Source: Orbaceae bacterium lpD02 (GTDB lineage: Bacteria > Pseudomonadota > Gammaproteobacteria > Enterobacterales > Orbaceae). From it: a stretch of 64,000 bases of DNA. The notes beneath the pieces are model-generated. The model did not search any database, was not told the DNA's origin, and worked only from the letters and a program-made list of their open reading frames with translations. Where the stretch lies: the NCBI GenBank assembly GCA_036251875.1, contig CP133960.1:372001-436000 (forward strand), written 5' to 3'. This document shows positions 1 through 8,052 of this stretch, piece after piece (positions within the stretch are counted from its first letter, which is position 1; each line of letters begins with the position of its first letter). The position numbers and the translations under genes are program-made.

Positions 1-132
1 GATAATACATTTCGGCTTAATCAATCTAGATGTATCTCTTTGGTTAACTCTCTGTTTTCTTGTTTTATTTTTATTTATTGATTTATATCAATTTACTTGA
101 AATGCAAATAACCTATACAGTGTATATTTTGA

Positions 133-170
133 TTGACAAAATAGTAAATATGCTGTATATATATACAGCA
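133..170 (+). promoter_or_regulatory. LexA-controlled sigma70 promoter
   Basis: A -35 TTGACA (133-138) and -10 TATATA (156-161) are separated by exactly 17 bases. The -10 lies inside a perfect 20-bp palindrome at 151-170, TGCTGTATATATATACAGCA, which fits the gammaproteobacterial LexA box CTGT-N8-ACAG. LexA bound here would block the promoter until DNA damage. A second, shorter palindrome (TATACAGTGTATA) lies just upstream near 114. The promoter faces the gene at 230. Confidence 0.85.
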
Positions 171-229
171 TTAAGCGGCCACTTAATTCACAAGTATAAT
201 CCAATAAATATAATAAAAGGAATCAAAAT

Positions 230-613
230 ATGAAACAAACTTCAGCTTCAGGCACTTTAAAAGTAGGTAAAATTGCAGCTAATGGTTATGGCTATAGTAT
301 TTCGAATTGGAATAGCCCAAACAATGGTAGAGATAGCTCTTTTTCCTCTAACTTAGAAGCATTAGGATTGTGGGGGAGTACTCTTGTATTAAGATTATCT
401 GGTCTTAATGATTTGTCATTGTACCCTAATTTTTGTAAGTTATACGTTAATGATGAGTTAGTTTTTATAGGGAAAAAGGGTTACAACGCAGGTGAGTTTT
501 TTGCATACAATGCATACCCATCAGAAAACTCATATGACATAAAAGAAATTTTTTCAGAATCAAAAATTGGTATTTCTTATAATGTTCAAATAGATTTTTT
601 TGATACTTTATAA
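230..613 (+). CDS. SOS-regulated small protein of unknown function
   Basis: This 127-residue protein has no signal peptide, no membrane segment and no motif I recognise. It is rich in Gly, Ser, Asn and aromatic residues with alternating polar and hydrophobic stretches, suggesting a beta-rich fold. An AAAGGA ribosome binding site precedes the ATG. It is the first gene after a perfect LexA-box promoter, and a holin-like remnant follows it. Damage-induced bacteriocins or phage lysis-cassette genes are often arranged like this, but that role is inference. The gene lies outside the attachment site, so it belongs to the flank rather than the ICE. Confidence 0.7.
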   Translation: MKQTSASGTLKVGKIAANGYGYSISNWNSPNNGRDSSFSSNLEALGLWGSTLVLRLSGLNDLSLYPNFCKLYVNDELVFIGKKGYNAGEFFAYNAYPSENSYDIKEIFSESKIGISYNVQIDFFDTL

Positions 614-745
614 AATTGTAACTTTTTAAACCCTCACTCCGTTTTATCAATTACGGCGGCAACACTAGACACACAAAATAAAGCTATTGAGCTAACAGCT
701 AGTACGCCGCCACTATTCAATTCACAGCTTCCAATAGTAGCAACC

Positions 746-868
746 ATGAAGACTTTCATTATGGGTAGATATTCATCGCCTGTCTCTTATTTTTGGGGAG
801 CAATATGTACTTTATTTGGAGCATTTAGCTTAAATGAGATAGCCGTAATCATTGGTGGGTATGTCTGA
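746..868 (+). pseudogene. Truncated phage holin-like remnant
   Basis: Forty codons from ATG 746 (or 35 from ATG 761) encode a short product with one hydrophobic segment, and the motif SLNEIAVIIG near its end resembles the HP1-type class II phage holins, which have an S-L-N-D-x-A-x-I-I-G segment followed by a second membrane span. Here the frame stops right after that motif, so the second span is missing. The same frame is open upstream to about 650 without a start codon. The stop overlaps the start of the next gene. Likely prophage debris, though a functional mini-holin cannot be excluded. Confidence 0.45.
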
Positions 869-1550
869 GTCATTCGGAAGTTTAGTTTATGATTCTATCG
901 AATTAGGGGGTATTACCAGTTCACCTGTATTCAAATTATGGCGCTATGGACGTCAAGATTTAGTAAGAGCCTACAAACAAATGGGTAATTGGGTTCTTAG
1001 AGCTGAAATTCTAAGCGATATTGATTCCTTATACTCCATAGCACAAGATGCCGAAAATATATTTTTGCATGATAAAGAAAGAAACGAATCAAGCCTTATT
1101 ATACCTATGTCATATAGCACAGAGAATATTGGCGAGATAGTCGAAAAATGTGAATTAGTAATAGTAATGAAATTTGACGATGAAACACCGCCTAGTTATT
1201 ATCGCTGTACTCGGCCTAATGGTGAAACATATGAATTATCTCTAAAACAAAGGTTAATATGCATGTTGGATATTTTAGTTTATTCTACTTATTATATTAT
1301 TACGATAGTTACTCTTTGGATGTGTTACTATTTTCGGAGCTTCAACTCTGTTGATTACAAGTATAATAGGTCATTACGTTTAAAACGACGATTAACTTTA
1401 ATTTTCGCCTATTTAATTGGAGGAATTCAGGCTCATATTTGCTCTAGTAGAAAAATCATATTTTATAATATAGATAATGATTTTATTTTGGCTTCTGCTA
1501 TTTTTTTCTCGTTGTTTATATTTTTGCATTGGGCTGGATTGAGGCAATAA
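861..1550 (+). CDS. Membrane protein of unknown function
   Basis: About 229 residues. The N-terminal 130 are soluble and charged; three hydrophobic stretches follow, around residues 135-160, 180-195 and 205-225, so the C-terminal part is probably membrane-embedded. I chose ATG 861 over the upstream TTG (852) because GGTGGG sits just before it. It overlaps the end of the holin-like frame and may be co-transcribed with the SOS-controlled gene at 230. I recognise no family. Codon use is very AT-rich, like other phage-derived genes. Confidence 0.55.
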   Translation: MSESFGSLVYDSIELGGITSSPVFKLWRYGRQDLVRAYKQMGNWVLRAEILSDIDSLYSIAQDAENIFLHDKERNESSLIIPMSYSTENIGEIVEKCELVIVMKFDDETPPSYYRCTRPNGETYELSLKQRLICMLDILVYSTYYIITIVTLWMCYYFRSFNSVDYKYNRSLRLKRRLTLIFAYLIGGIQAHICSSRKIIFYNIDNDFILASAIFFSLFIFLHWAGLRQ

Positions 1551-1680
1551 AGCTCCAATCGAACAATAGATAACAACTTTTTTTTACAATTTCTTATATT
1601 ATCCTATTAGGGCGATTGGAAATTCCAAAACAAACACATAAAAAGAAAAAAAAGTTTAAATAGTGTTTTATTTTATAATG

Positions 1681-1706
1681 AAAGGGCTTGAGAAAGCCTT
1701 TTTTGT
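1681..1706 (+). terminator. Rho-independent terminator
   Basis: A GGCTT/AAGCC stem with a 4-base loop is flanked by A-T pairs and followed by a T-rich run (TTTTTTG). It lies 130 bases after the membrane protein gene and before the attachment site, closing the flanking transcription unit. Confidence 0.7.
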
Positions 1707-1828
1707 TTTTGAAGGGCATGATATTTTACAGAAATTATTCAACCGCCATTTTATCGCCACTGGTTAATGTTTATTCAATATGGAGAGTTTGATTTTAAAA
1801 GCAATTTATTGATTTATAACGTTTTAAA

Positions 1829-1883
1829 TGGTGGGTTGTGGGGGGATCGAACCCACGACCAATTGATTAAGAGTCAACTGCTC
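1829..1883 (-). other. Attachment site: 3' fragment of tRNA-Lys(CTT)
   Basis: Read on the minus strand this is the anticodon arm, T arm and 3' acceptor half of a tRNA with anticodon loop CTCTTAA (CTT, lysine), ending in the encoded CCA. The D arm and 5' acceptor strand are absent: past 1883 the sequence no longer matches a tRNA. One T-stem pair is mismatched, as in a non-selected duplicate. PAPI-1-type ICEs integrate into the 3' end of tRNA-Lys genes and leave such a fragment at the parA/soj end. Because the element must lie 5' of the fragment, the ICE is to the right and the chromosome to the left. Confidence 0.8.
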
Positions 1884-1950
1884 TTCACTTTAGTTAATTA
1901 AGCTAGTTACTATTTTATTTTAATCATTAACTTTTTACATTCGATTTTAT

Positions 1951-2155
1951 ACAATTAACATTTTCCTTTCAACTTAATACAATTAACATTTTCCTTTCAA
2001 CTTAATACAATTAACATCTTCCTTTCAACTTAATACAATTAACATCTTCCTTTCAACTTAATACAATTAACATCTTCCTTTCAACTTAATACAATTAACA
2101 TCTTCCTTTCAACTTAATACAATTAACATCTTCCTTTCAACTTAATACAATTAAC
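1951..2155 (+). repeat. 28-bp tandem repeat array upstream of parA
   Basis: Seven complete 28-base units start at 1951, 1979, 2007, 2035, 2063, 2091 and 2119, with a truncated eighth at 2147-2155. Units differ only at one or two positions (C or T in the CATCTTCC/CATTTTCC part). Each unit contains TTAACA, and each unit-to-unit junction forms TACAAT 17 bases later, so the array is a string of sigma70-like promoters. It could also be a partition centromere or iteron cluster: ParA operons of the type without an N-terminal HTH often have their site just upstream. Confidence 0.9.
2123..2151 (+). promoter_or_regulatory. Last of seven repeat-encoded promoters for parA
   Basis: TTAACA at 2123-2128 and TACAAT at 2146-2151 have a 17-base spacer; each hexamer differs by one base from the sigma70 consensus. 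The same pair recurs at 28-base steps upstream (-10 hexamers at 1978, 2006, 2034, 2062, 2090 and 2118). This copy is nearest the parA start. Confidence 0.6.
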
Positions 2156-2214
2156 TTTCCGCAATTAGCTTTAAATTGAAGCCTTTAAATAATATTTTAT
2201 TAAGGGTTAATACA

Positions 2215-3108
2215 ATGGCTAAAAAAGCGAAAGTTATCACCATCGCCGATACCAAAGGCGGATCAACCAAGTCTACCACAGCAGTTAATGTCGCTGCCTT
2301 CACCGCATCATCTGGATTAAAAACCTTATTACTCGATTTTGATTTAGAGCAGCCAACAGCGTGTTCCTATTTTCCATTGCTAAATGAAGCGCCTTTTGGT
2401 GTGTATGAGTTTCTCATTACGCACGAAACCGATCTTAATAATCTTATATCGACTACTACAACACCTAATTTAGATGTTATGTCATCAAATAGTGTTAGGC
2501 AAGAAATAGTATCTCATTTAAATGCTTCCGCTGACGGCATTATTCGGCTTAAATCATGTCTAAATCTCGTTGCTTACGAGTACGATGTCATTGTAATTGA
2601 TACTGTCGGCACGGTTGATAAAACCGTTAATATGGCCGTTCTGGCCGCAGATGTTGTTCTTTCTCCACTTGAAGCATCAATGCCAGGTGTCCGGGAATAC
2701 CTGAGAGGGACAATCTCCAACCTATTTAGAAGCCTTATCCCCTTTACTGAGTATGGGATTGCATTACCGCCTGTTTATACCTTTTTTAATAAAGTAGAAG
2801 AAAATAATGATTGTAAACGGATCAAAGCACTCTTTAATCAACAAGTGGCAGGGCTAACATCACTGCCTTTTAGTATTACGATTTTAGACAAAGACATTAA
2901 AAAACAAAATAGTTATAAAGTGGCTGCGTCGTTAGGCATACCCGCGTTTAAAAGCTATGCAGAGAATGATAAAAGTATCATTCATCCCTACAAAATAACA
3001 AAACAACAAGCACAAACCATTAAAGAAGATATTTATTATTTGTGCATGACGGTGCTACCTGAATTTCAAACGCAGTTTGATAGGTTCATGTTAAGCGATG
3101 CTGTTTAA
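2215..3108 (+). CDS. parA: ParA-family partition ATPase (Soj-like)
   Basis: A 297-residue ParA/MinD-type ATPase. The deviant Walker A motif DTKGGSTKST lies at residues 12-21 with signature Lys14 and catalytic Lys19; LLLDFDLEQP is the A' motif and VIVIDTVG the Walker B. There is no N-terminal HTH domain. I start at ATG 2215, preceded by AAGGG at 8 bases, rather than the in-frame TTG at 2176. In PAPI-1-like ICEs the homologous soj gene lies at this end and helps maintain the excised circle. It opens the maintenance module, with the helicase gene 38 bases downstream, and the 28-bp array is its leader. Confidence 0.92.
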   Translation: MAKKAKVITIADTKGGSTKSTTAVNVAAFTASSGLKTLLLDFDLEQPTACSYFPLLNEAPFGVYEFLITHETDLNNLISTTTTPNLDVMSSNSVRQEIVSHLNASADGIIRLKSCLNLVAYEYDVIVIDTVGTVDKTVNMAVLAADVVLSPLEASMPGVREYLRGTISNLFRSLIPFTEYGIALPPVYTFFNKVEENNDCKRIKALFNQQVAGLTSLPFSITILDKDIKKQNSYKVAASLGIPAFKSYAENDKSIIHPYKITKQQAQTIKEDIYYLCMTVLPEFQTQFDRFMLSDAV

Positions 3109-3146
3109 TTTATGCCAGCATTATTTGTTATTTTTAGGGAGGGAGC

Positions 3147-4490
3147 ATGGCGAACTTATTTTATAGTATTGAAGTTGAGCAATCGGTACTAGGATCACTA
3201 TTAATTAATAATGATCAGATTGACAATGCAGCCGATTTGGCAATTGATGATTTTCAAAAGCCTCAACACAAGATTATTTTTAATGCAATTAAATTATTAA
3301 TCGATCAAGGCAAAAGTGCCGATATTGTCACTGTGTCAGAATCACTCACAGATGTACAATTAACACAGTGCGGTGGGCTTGCTTATATTGCTGAGCTAAG
3401 TAAAAACACCCCCAGCACACTTAATTTTAAGCATTATTTTTCAATTTTACGTAATTATACTAAAGCCCGTAAATTGCAAACAATCATGAGTAAGTTTAAT
3501 GATGATATGACTAAAACGGTTTTTACCGATTCACAGAGCTGCAATGAACTCATTGCCAACATCGAATCTGAACTCTTTAAACTTGGAAATACCTATCAGC
3601 AAAAAAATACGTTATCTGTAACCCAACTACTCGATAATGTGATGGAATTTTTGGAAAGTGAAAATTCACCCTTTATTTCGACGGGCTTCACTGATTTAGA
3701 TCGTAAAATAGGGGGCCTTGAGCCGAAAGAAATTACGCTCGTTGGGGCTCGTCCTTCGATGGGTAAGACAGCCTGGCTAATTTCACTTATTTGCTATTAT
3801 ATAATCCGTGCAAGCAGTCATCCTGACGAACCCATAGCGCCGATAGTTATCTTTAGTTTGGAAATGGACGCTCAGTCTCTTATGATGCGCATTATTTCTA
3901 TTCTCTCAGGCGTGCCATTTATTGATATAAAAAATAAACATCTCGATGACAGTGATTACGGCAAACTATCGAGCGCAATAGCACTCTTATTAAAATTCAA
4001 AACGTCGCTCATTATCGATGACGAAGCGCATTTAACCCCGTCAATACTAAGACGTAAATTGCAACGTTATATCCGTTTGCACGGGCACCCTCAGTTTGTC
4101 GGCATTGATTATGTGCAGCTTATGTCATTAGGCGCTAAGCAAATTGAAAATAGAGCGGTAGAGGTCAGTACCATTAGCCGTGAACTTAAAATTCAATGTA
4201 AAGATTTTTCTATTCCGTTAGTTCTTCTCGCTCAACTCAATCGATCTGTTGAAAACAGGCCTGATAAACGGCCGTTAATGTCAGATTTAAAAGAGTCAGG
4301 TGCACTTGAGCAAGATGCCACAAGCGTTATTTTACTTTATCGAGATGAAGTTTATAACGAACACACTGAATTTAAAGGGATGGGCGAATTTATCATTGCT
4401 AAAGCCCGTAATGCATCCGTCGGCAGTGTCAAAGTACAATTTAATGGACCGTGTATGCACTATCGTAATTTAGCGAAAGGAGAGAACTAA
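3147..4490 (+). CDS. dnaB: Replicative DNA helicase, DnaB family
   Basis: A 447-residue DnaB-like protein. The N-terminal domain begins with the typical EQSVLGSLL motif; the RecA-like domain has Walker A GARPSMGKT at residues 200-208 and later IDYVQLM, LKxSGALEQDA and RARN-like KARNAS motifs of the hexameric helicase family. A GGAGGG ribosome binding site precedes ATG 3147. This is the ICE's own copy, not the chromosomal gene: it lies between parA and the parB-like gene, the usual order in PFGI-1-class elements, and probably loads on the element's origin during replication of the circular form. Confidence 0.93.
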   Translation: MANLFYSIEVEQSVLGSLLINNDQIDNAADLAIDDFQKPQHKIIFNAIKLLIDQGKSADIVTVSESLTDVQLTQCGGLAYIAELSKNTPSTLNFKHYFSILRNYTKARKLQTIMSKFNDDMTKTVFTDSQSCNELIANIESELFKLGNTYQQKNTLSVTQLLDNVMEFLESENSPFISTGFTDLDRKIGGLEPKEITLVGARPSMGKTAWLISLICYYIIRASSHPDEPIAPIVIFSLEMDAQSLMMRIISILSGVPFIDIKNKHLDDSDYGKLSSAIALLLKFKTSLIIDDEAHLTPSILRRKLQRYIRLHGHPQFVGIDYVQLMSLGAKQIENRAVEVSTISRELKIQCKDFSIPLVLLAQLNRSVENRPDKRPLMSDLKESGALEQDATSVILLYRDEVYNEHTEFKGMGEFIIAKARNASVGSVKVQFNGPCMHYRNLAKGEN

Positions 4491-4491
4491 T

Positions 4492-6204
4492 ATGACTAAT
4501 ATAGCGAAAAAATCATCTACCGACATACTTAATGAGCGTATAAGTGCCGGTTTTCCTGGTGGCGTCGATAGAGCTACGCAAAAAATAGACATGAATGAAA
4601 TGCCAATGAAAGTGACTATCGACCAGCTTAGTCCAAGTGAAGTCTTGCCACGTTTTAAACGCAATGCACTCTATGACGATATAAAGTCATCTATTCGTGA
4701 AAAAGGGCTTGACCAGCCGCCGGTTATTACAAAAATGCCAGGTAAAGACGGATATGTGATTTCCGATGGGGGAAATACAAGACTACAAATCTTAAAAGAG
4801 TTATATGAAGAAACCGGTGAGAAACGATTTTATACCATTAATTGTTTATTCAGACCGTGGAAAGGTGAGATTAAATCGATTATTGGGCACTTAACCGAAA
4901 ATGGACTACGTGATGATTTTACCTTTATTGAAAAAGCTGTAGGGGTATCTAAAAGTAAAGCCTTATATGAGCGTGAACTAGGCAAGAGTTTATCGTCAAG
5001 GGAGCTCAGTGACCGCTTTAAAAAAGACGGGTACCCTATTTCTTTTCAGTTAATATCTAAAATGCTTAATACCATGGAGTACCTCTATCCGTATATTCCC
5101 GAGATTTTAAAACAAGGATTAAGTCGGAATCAAATAGAAAAAATTTTGACACTCAGGGCTGTGTGTGAAGATTTATATCAACGAAGTGGTAAATTTATTG
5201 ATGATACCGCTTTTGTTGAAGGCTTTAATTTGGTGTTAAGTGGTTTTGATTTAGAGCCTGAACTTTTTAATTATGACCATCTTCAAGATGAGATGTTTGG
5301 CTATTTTGCTCGAGCGCTGAACATTAAATACAATGTATTTGAATTTCAACTGCAAGAGAAAAATCACAACGGTAAGCCGTTACCGCCAATTGATGTGAGG
5401 CAGCCCGTGCCGGTACCCACTCACATTGCAACGCCACAGGGCAGTTCAACTGAGGTTAAGTCTAGTCATGCTGCTCAGCCCCCAAGCGACAAAAGTGAAA
5501 CGGTTAAGCCGTCAATAACTGAACCAACGACAAATAATCTGTTGTCACAGGTATCACGTCCTCATAACGGAAGTGATGAACCCAGCATGAGCTCTTTCGC
5601 ATCACCGGCTTTAAATTCAGGTAGCGAGGAGGGTAATGATGCGACTGAATTACCGTACACACTTGCCGCTAATGGTGACATCATTGCCAAAGCTGGTGCT
5701 GATATTCAGGAGGTGGTTAAATCCTACGCTGCAAATACTGATTTTAGCAAAATGTTCCCAAAAGATTTTAGCATAACCGTCAATCTGAATACCTTTGGCG
5801 GCAGTGAAAAAATGCCAATTTTAGACATTTGGAAACTGACCGAAAATATGACCACGCATGAATATATTTTTAGCGATATTGCTGGGCATGTGCTTGATAT
5901 ATTAAGGGAACTGCGCATCGATGCACAAGCTATGGCTCCTTTCTCTATTGATAGACCTAACCGAATCACGGTAATGGGATTTAATCCGCTTACTGATGAA
6001 GAGGAGCAAGATAGTAAAAAGCAAACAGCACATCAAATATTAGTTTCATTATTAACCGACAAAAATGATAACAAACCCATTCATTTAAACTATTTAATTA
6101 CAGAGTTTAATGATTTTATCGTGATTAAATTCTTACGAATTATCCGCTTAAAGCGGGTTTATGACACACTTTTAGGACAATTTTTATCAAAGAACAATAA
6201 TTAA
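4492..6204 (+). CDS. ParB-family protein, PFGI-1 ICE class
   Basis: A 570-residue ParB-like protein beginning one base after the helicase stop, with AAAGGAGAG before the start. Residues about 35-130 form the ParB/sulfiredoxin-like nuclease-fold region (VLPRFKRNALYDDIKSSI then ISDGGNTRLQIL), followed by an HTH-like stretch near 150-190. Residues 290-390 are a Pro/Ser/Thr-rich low-complexity linker leading to a separate C-terminal domain of about 180 residues. Much longer than chromosomal ParB (about 300), as is usual for the ICE-specific ParB family. It should act with ParA in segregation or regulation of the excised element. Confidence 0.85.
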   Translation: MTNIAKKSSTDILNERISAGFPGGVDRATQKIDMNEMPMKVTIDQLSPSEVLPRFKRNALYDDIKSSIREKGLDQPPVITKMPGKDGYVISDGGNTRLQILKELYEETGEKRFYTINCLFRPWKGEIKSIIGHLTENGLRDDFTFIEKAVGVSKSKALYERELGKSLSSRELSDRFKKDGYPISFQLISKMLNTMEYLYPYIPEILKQGLSRNQIEKILTLRAVCEDLYQRSGKFIDDTAFVEGFNLVLSGFDLEPELFNYDHLQDEMFGYFARALNIKYNVFEFQLQEKNHNGKPLPPIDVRQPVPVPTHIATPQGSSTEVKSSHAAQPPSDKSETVKPSITEPTTNNLLSQVSRPHNGSDEPSMSSFASPALNSGSEEGNDATELPYTLAANGDIIAKAGADIQEVVKSYAANTDFSKMFPKDFSITVNLNTFGGSEKMPILDIWKLTENMTTHEYIFSDIAGHVLDILRELRIDAQAMAPFSIDRPNRITVMGFNPLTDEEEQDSKKQTAHQILVSLLTDKNDNKPIHLNYLITEFNDFIVIKFLRIIRLKRVYDTLLGQFLSKNNN

Positions 6205-6220
6205 ATTATAGGTGAACGAG

Positions 6221-6817
6221 ATGAAAATCAAAGAAAGTAATTTAAATTTATCGATTTTGCATATGGTTCAAAACAACATTACTCAAGGCAAAATCCAATC
6301 TCTCATTGATATGGGGTTTACGCTGGCGCAATTACAGCGAATGAAAGATTTGAGCTATAACCAAATCGTGCATATTGCCAGTTCTCAAGTGTTAATAATC
6401 GATGTGAATATTAATCACCAAATGTTTGATGTTGTTTTAAATCGAGCACAAGAGCATGAAGCTCGTTCACTTGTCATTGATAAGGCTATTTCACTGGGGG
6501 CGTCAATTGAGGTGTTAAATCACTATTTTGGTTTATCGACAACGGACATTAGTTCTTCTCGAAAATTAAAAGACTTGTCAATTTCTAAAGGGAGACTCCG
6601 TAAGCCGAGTGAGCAAGAGAAGCTTATTATTTGGGAAAAATGGGTATTACAAAAGAAAGATAATCCGCATATTGAGCAGTCAGATGATGAACATCGTTTA
6701 CACGCTTATATGGATATCACTCAACATGTATCGATGCTCAGTGATGAAACAGAGCCTCTAACGTTAACCTCAGTAATTAATGAGCTTGAACCATTAATTA
6801 GTAATAAAAATCAGTAA
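6221..6817 (+). CDS. DUF2857 family ICE protein
   Basis: About 198 residues, all soluble, with a predicted helical N-terminal part (QNNITQGKIQSLIDMGF) and a segment RLRKPSEQEKLIIWEKW. Its composition and its place directly after the parB-like gene match the DUF2857 family found in this position in PFGI-1-type ICEs. Function is unknown; the helical repeats and position suggest DNA binding or a partner of ParB. ATG 6221 is preferred to GTG 6212 because AGGTG lies 8 bases upstream of it. Confidence 0.7.
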   Translation: MKIKESNLNLSILHMVQNNITQGKIQSLIDMGFTLAQLQRMKDLSYNQIVHIASSQVLIIDVNINHQMFDVVLNRAQEHEARSLVIDKAISLGASIEVLNHYFGLSTTDISSSRKLKDLSISKGRLRKPSEQEKLIIWEKWVLQKKDNPHIEQSDDEHRLHAYMDITQHVSMLSDETEPLTLTSVINELEPLISNKNQ

Positions 6818-6837
6818 TTAATAGGTGAATTAACACG

Positions 6838-8052
6838 ATGTTAACAGGTAAACATACTCATCAGCTCGACGTACTCAGTCAGGCGCTCATTAGACAAAAA
6901 CAAACCAGTTCATCACCGGATGAACCGATGGCTGTTTTATTCATGGGGCAGCAGTATGATTCGTTTCCTCGGGATTTATTGCTTGATAATACTATTACCT
7001 CAGTTGATAAATATGCCTGGCAACGACTCTATATTGAGCTGCAACAAAACCGTAATTATTTTCCAACGTATGATAATCTGCAAAAGTTGTGGGGGAACCT
7101 AGGTGGTTTATTGTCCCGTAAAACGGTCCGAGAGATTTTATCAAGGCTCGTATTATCGGGTTGGTTATCGTTTAAAGTTATCCGAGGCGACAATGGGCAA
7201 GTTGCCGGCAACGTGTATATGCTTCATAACACTCAGTTATCGCTCATTGAAATCATCACACAAAATGATGAAAGCGTGAATCACATATTAACCTCATTAA
7301 TGAGTAAAAAAGACATATCACAATCCCTTGCTATCTTGACGTATAACCAGGTTAAAACCTATCTAAGCACGAGAGAGCAATCTGATAATCTTTTCTTACA
7401 AATGAATGAAGGTAAAAAAGAGATAGTGATTACACATAATATCGATGAGATAGCCCCTTCGTTACTTGTTCATTTAGAAAATACACTGAGTTCCAAAAAT
7501 AAACTCAGTAAAAATAGACTGAGTTCCAAAAAGGAACTGAGTAAAAAAACACTGAGTTCCAATTTGGAACTGGGTGAAAATGCACTGAGTTCCAAAAAGG
7601 AACTGCCTATAAAATCAAGCGTTTATGAGGCCTCTAGTAGTACTAGTAGTAGTATATATAGTAGTACTACTACTGAAATGACGAGTAAAGACACACTCCT
7701 CGTTATCCCTACTAACTTGAAAGCCCGTTTATCAGAGAAAGGGTTACGTGATATTACAAACGTGATTTGCAAAACAGAAATTAACCTAGCGCTGGTCAAT
7801 AAAATATTGCAGTCAATCTCAAAGACTGATATCGCTCAAATTAAAAACATGACGGCTTACCTGGTTACGAATATTCAAAAAGCAGCCAGGGGTGAATACA
7901 ACCTTATTTCGAATGATAGCCCAGTAAACAACAGTTTACCAAGTAGCCATTATGAGCAAACTATCACGGTTAAACAAGTGGTTAGCAAGGAGCGTTTGAA
8001 TGAATTATTTAATCCACTTAAATCAATGATAGGCAATGAGGTTAAAAAATAG
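6838..8052 (+). CDS. STY4528-type island replication protein
   Basis: This 404-residue protein resembles the STY4528 pathogenicity-island replication family: an N-terminal winged-helix-like region (residues 60-140, KLWGNLGGLLSRKTVREIL), a variable low-complexity centre and a helical C-terminal domain. Residues about 217-260 are four 11-residue repeats built on LSSKKELSK, and the DNA for them is a 33-bp array of inverted repeats. A poly-Ser/Thr stretch (residues 264-281) follows, with its own inverted repeat TAGTAGTACT/AGTACTACTA (7635-7672). The stop codon lies inside the first unit of the downstream 36-bp array. It probably initiates replication of the excised element. Confidence 0.72.
   Translation: MLTGKHTHQLDVLSQALIRQKQTSSSPDEPMAVLFMGQQYDSFPRDLLLDNTITSVDKYAWQRLYIELQQNRNYFPTYDNLQKLWGNLGGLLSRKTVREILSRLVLSGWLSFKVIRGDNGQVAGNVYMLHNTQLSLIEIITQNDESVNHILTSLMSKKDISQSLAILTYNQVKTYLSTREQSDNLFLQMNEGKKEIVITHNIDEIAPSLLVHLENTLSSKNKLSKNRLSSKKELSKKTLSSNLELGENALSSKKELPIKSSVYEASSSTSSSIYSSTTTEMTSKDTLLVIPTNLKARLSEKGLRDITNVICKTEINLALVNKILQSISKTDIAQIKNMTAYLVTNIQKAARGEYNLISNDSPVNNSLPSSHYEQTITVKQVVSKERLNELFNPLKSMIGNEVKK
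7489..7604 (+). repeat. 33-bp iteron-like array inside the replication gene
   Basis: Four units start at 7489, 7522, 7555 and 7588, exactly 33 bases apart. In the last three the core is AGTTCC-N5-GGAACT, a perfect 6-bp inverted repeat; the first has the left half but a degenerate right half. Spacing of 33 bases (about three helical turns, and 11 codons) keeps both the reading frame and the DNA face. An arrangement of initiator-binding sites inside the initiator gene is known from lambda gene O. Confidence 0.75.

Noticed and set aside
1829-1915. Complete tRNA-Lys gene
   Set aside because: D arm and 5' acceptor strand are missing beyond 1883 and the T stem has a mismatch, so it is an attachment fragment.
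2176-2214. Upstream TTG start for parA
   Set aside because: ATG 2215 has a good AAGGG at 8 bases and gives the usual short N-terminus before the Walker motif.
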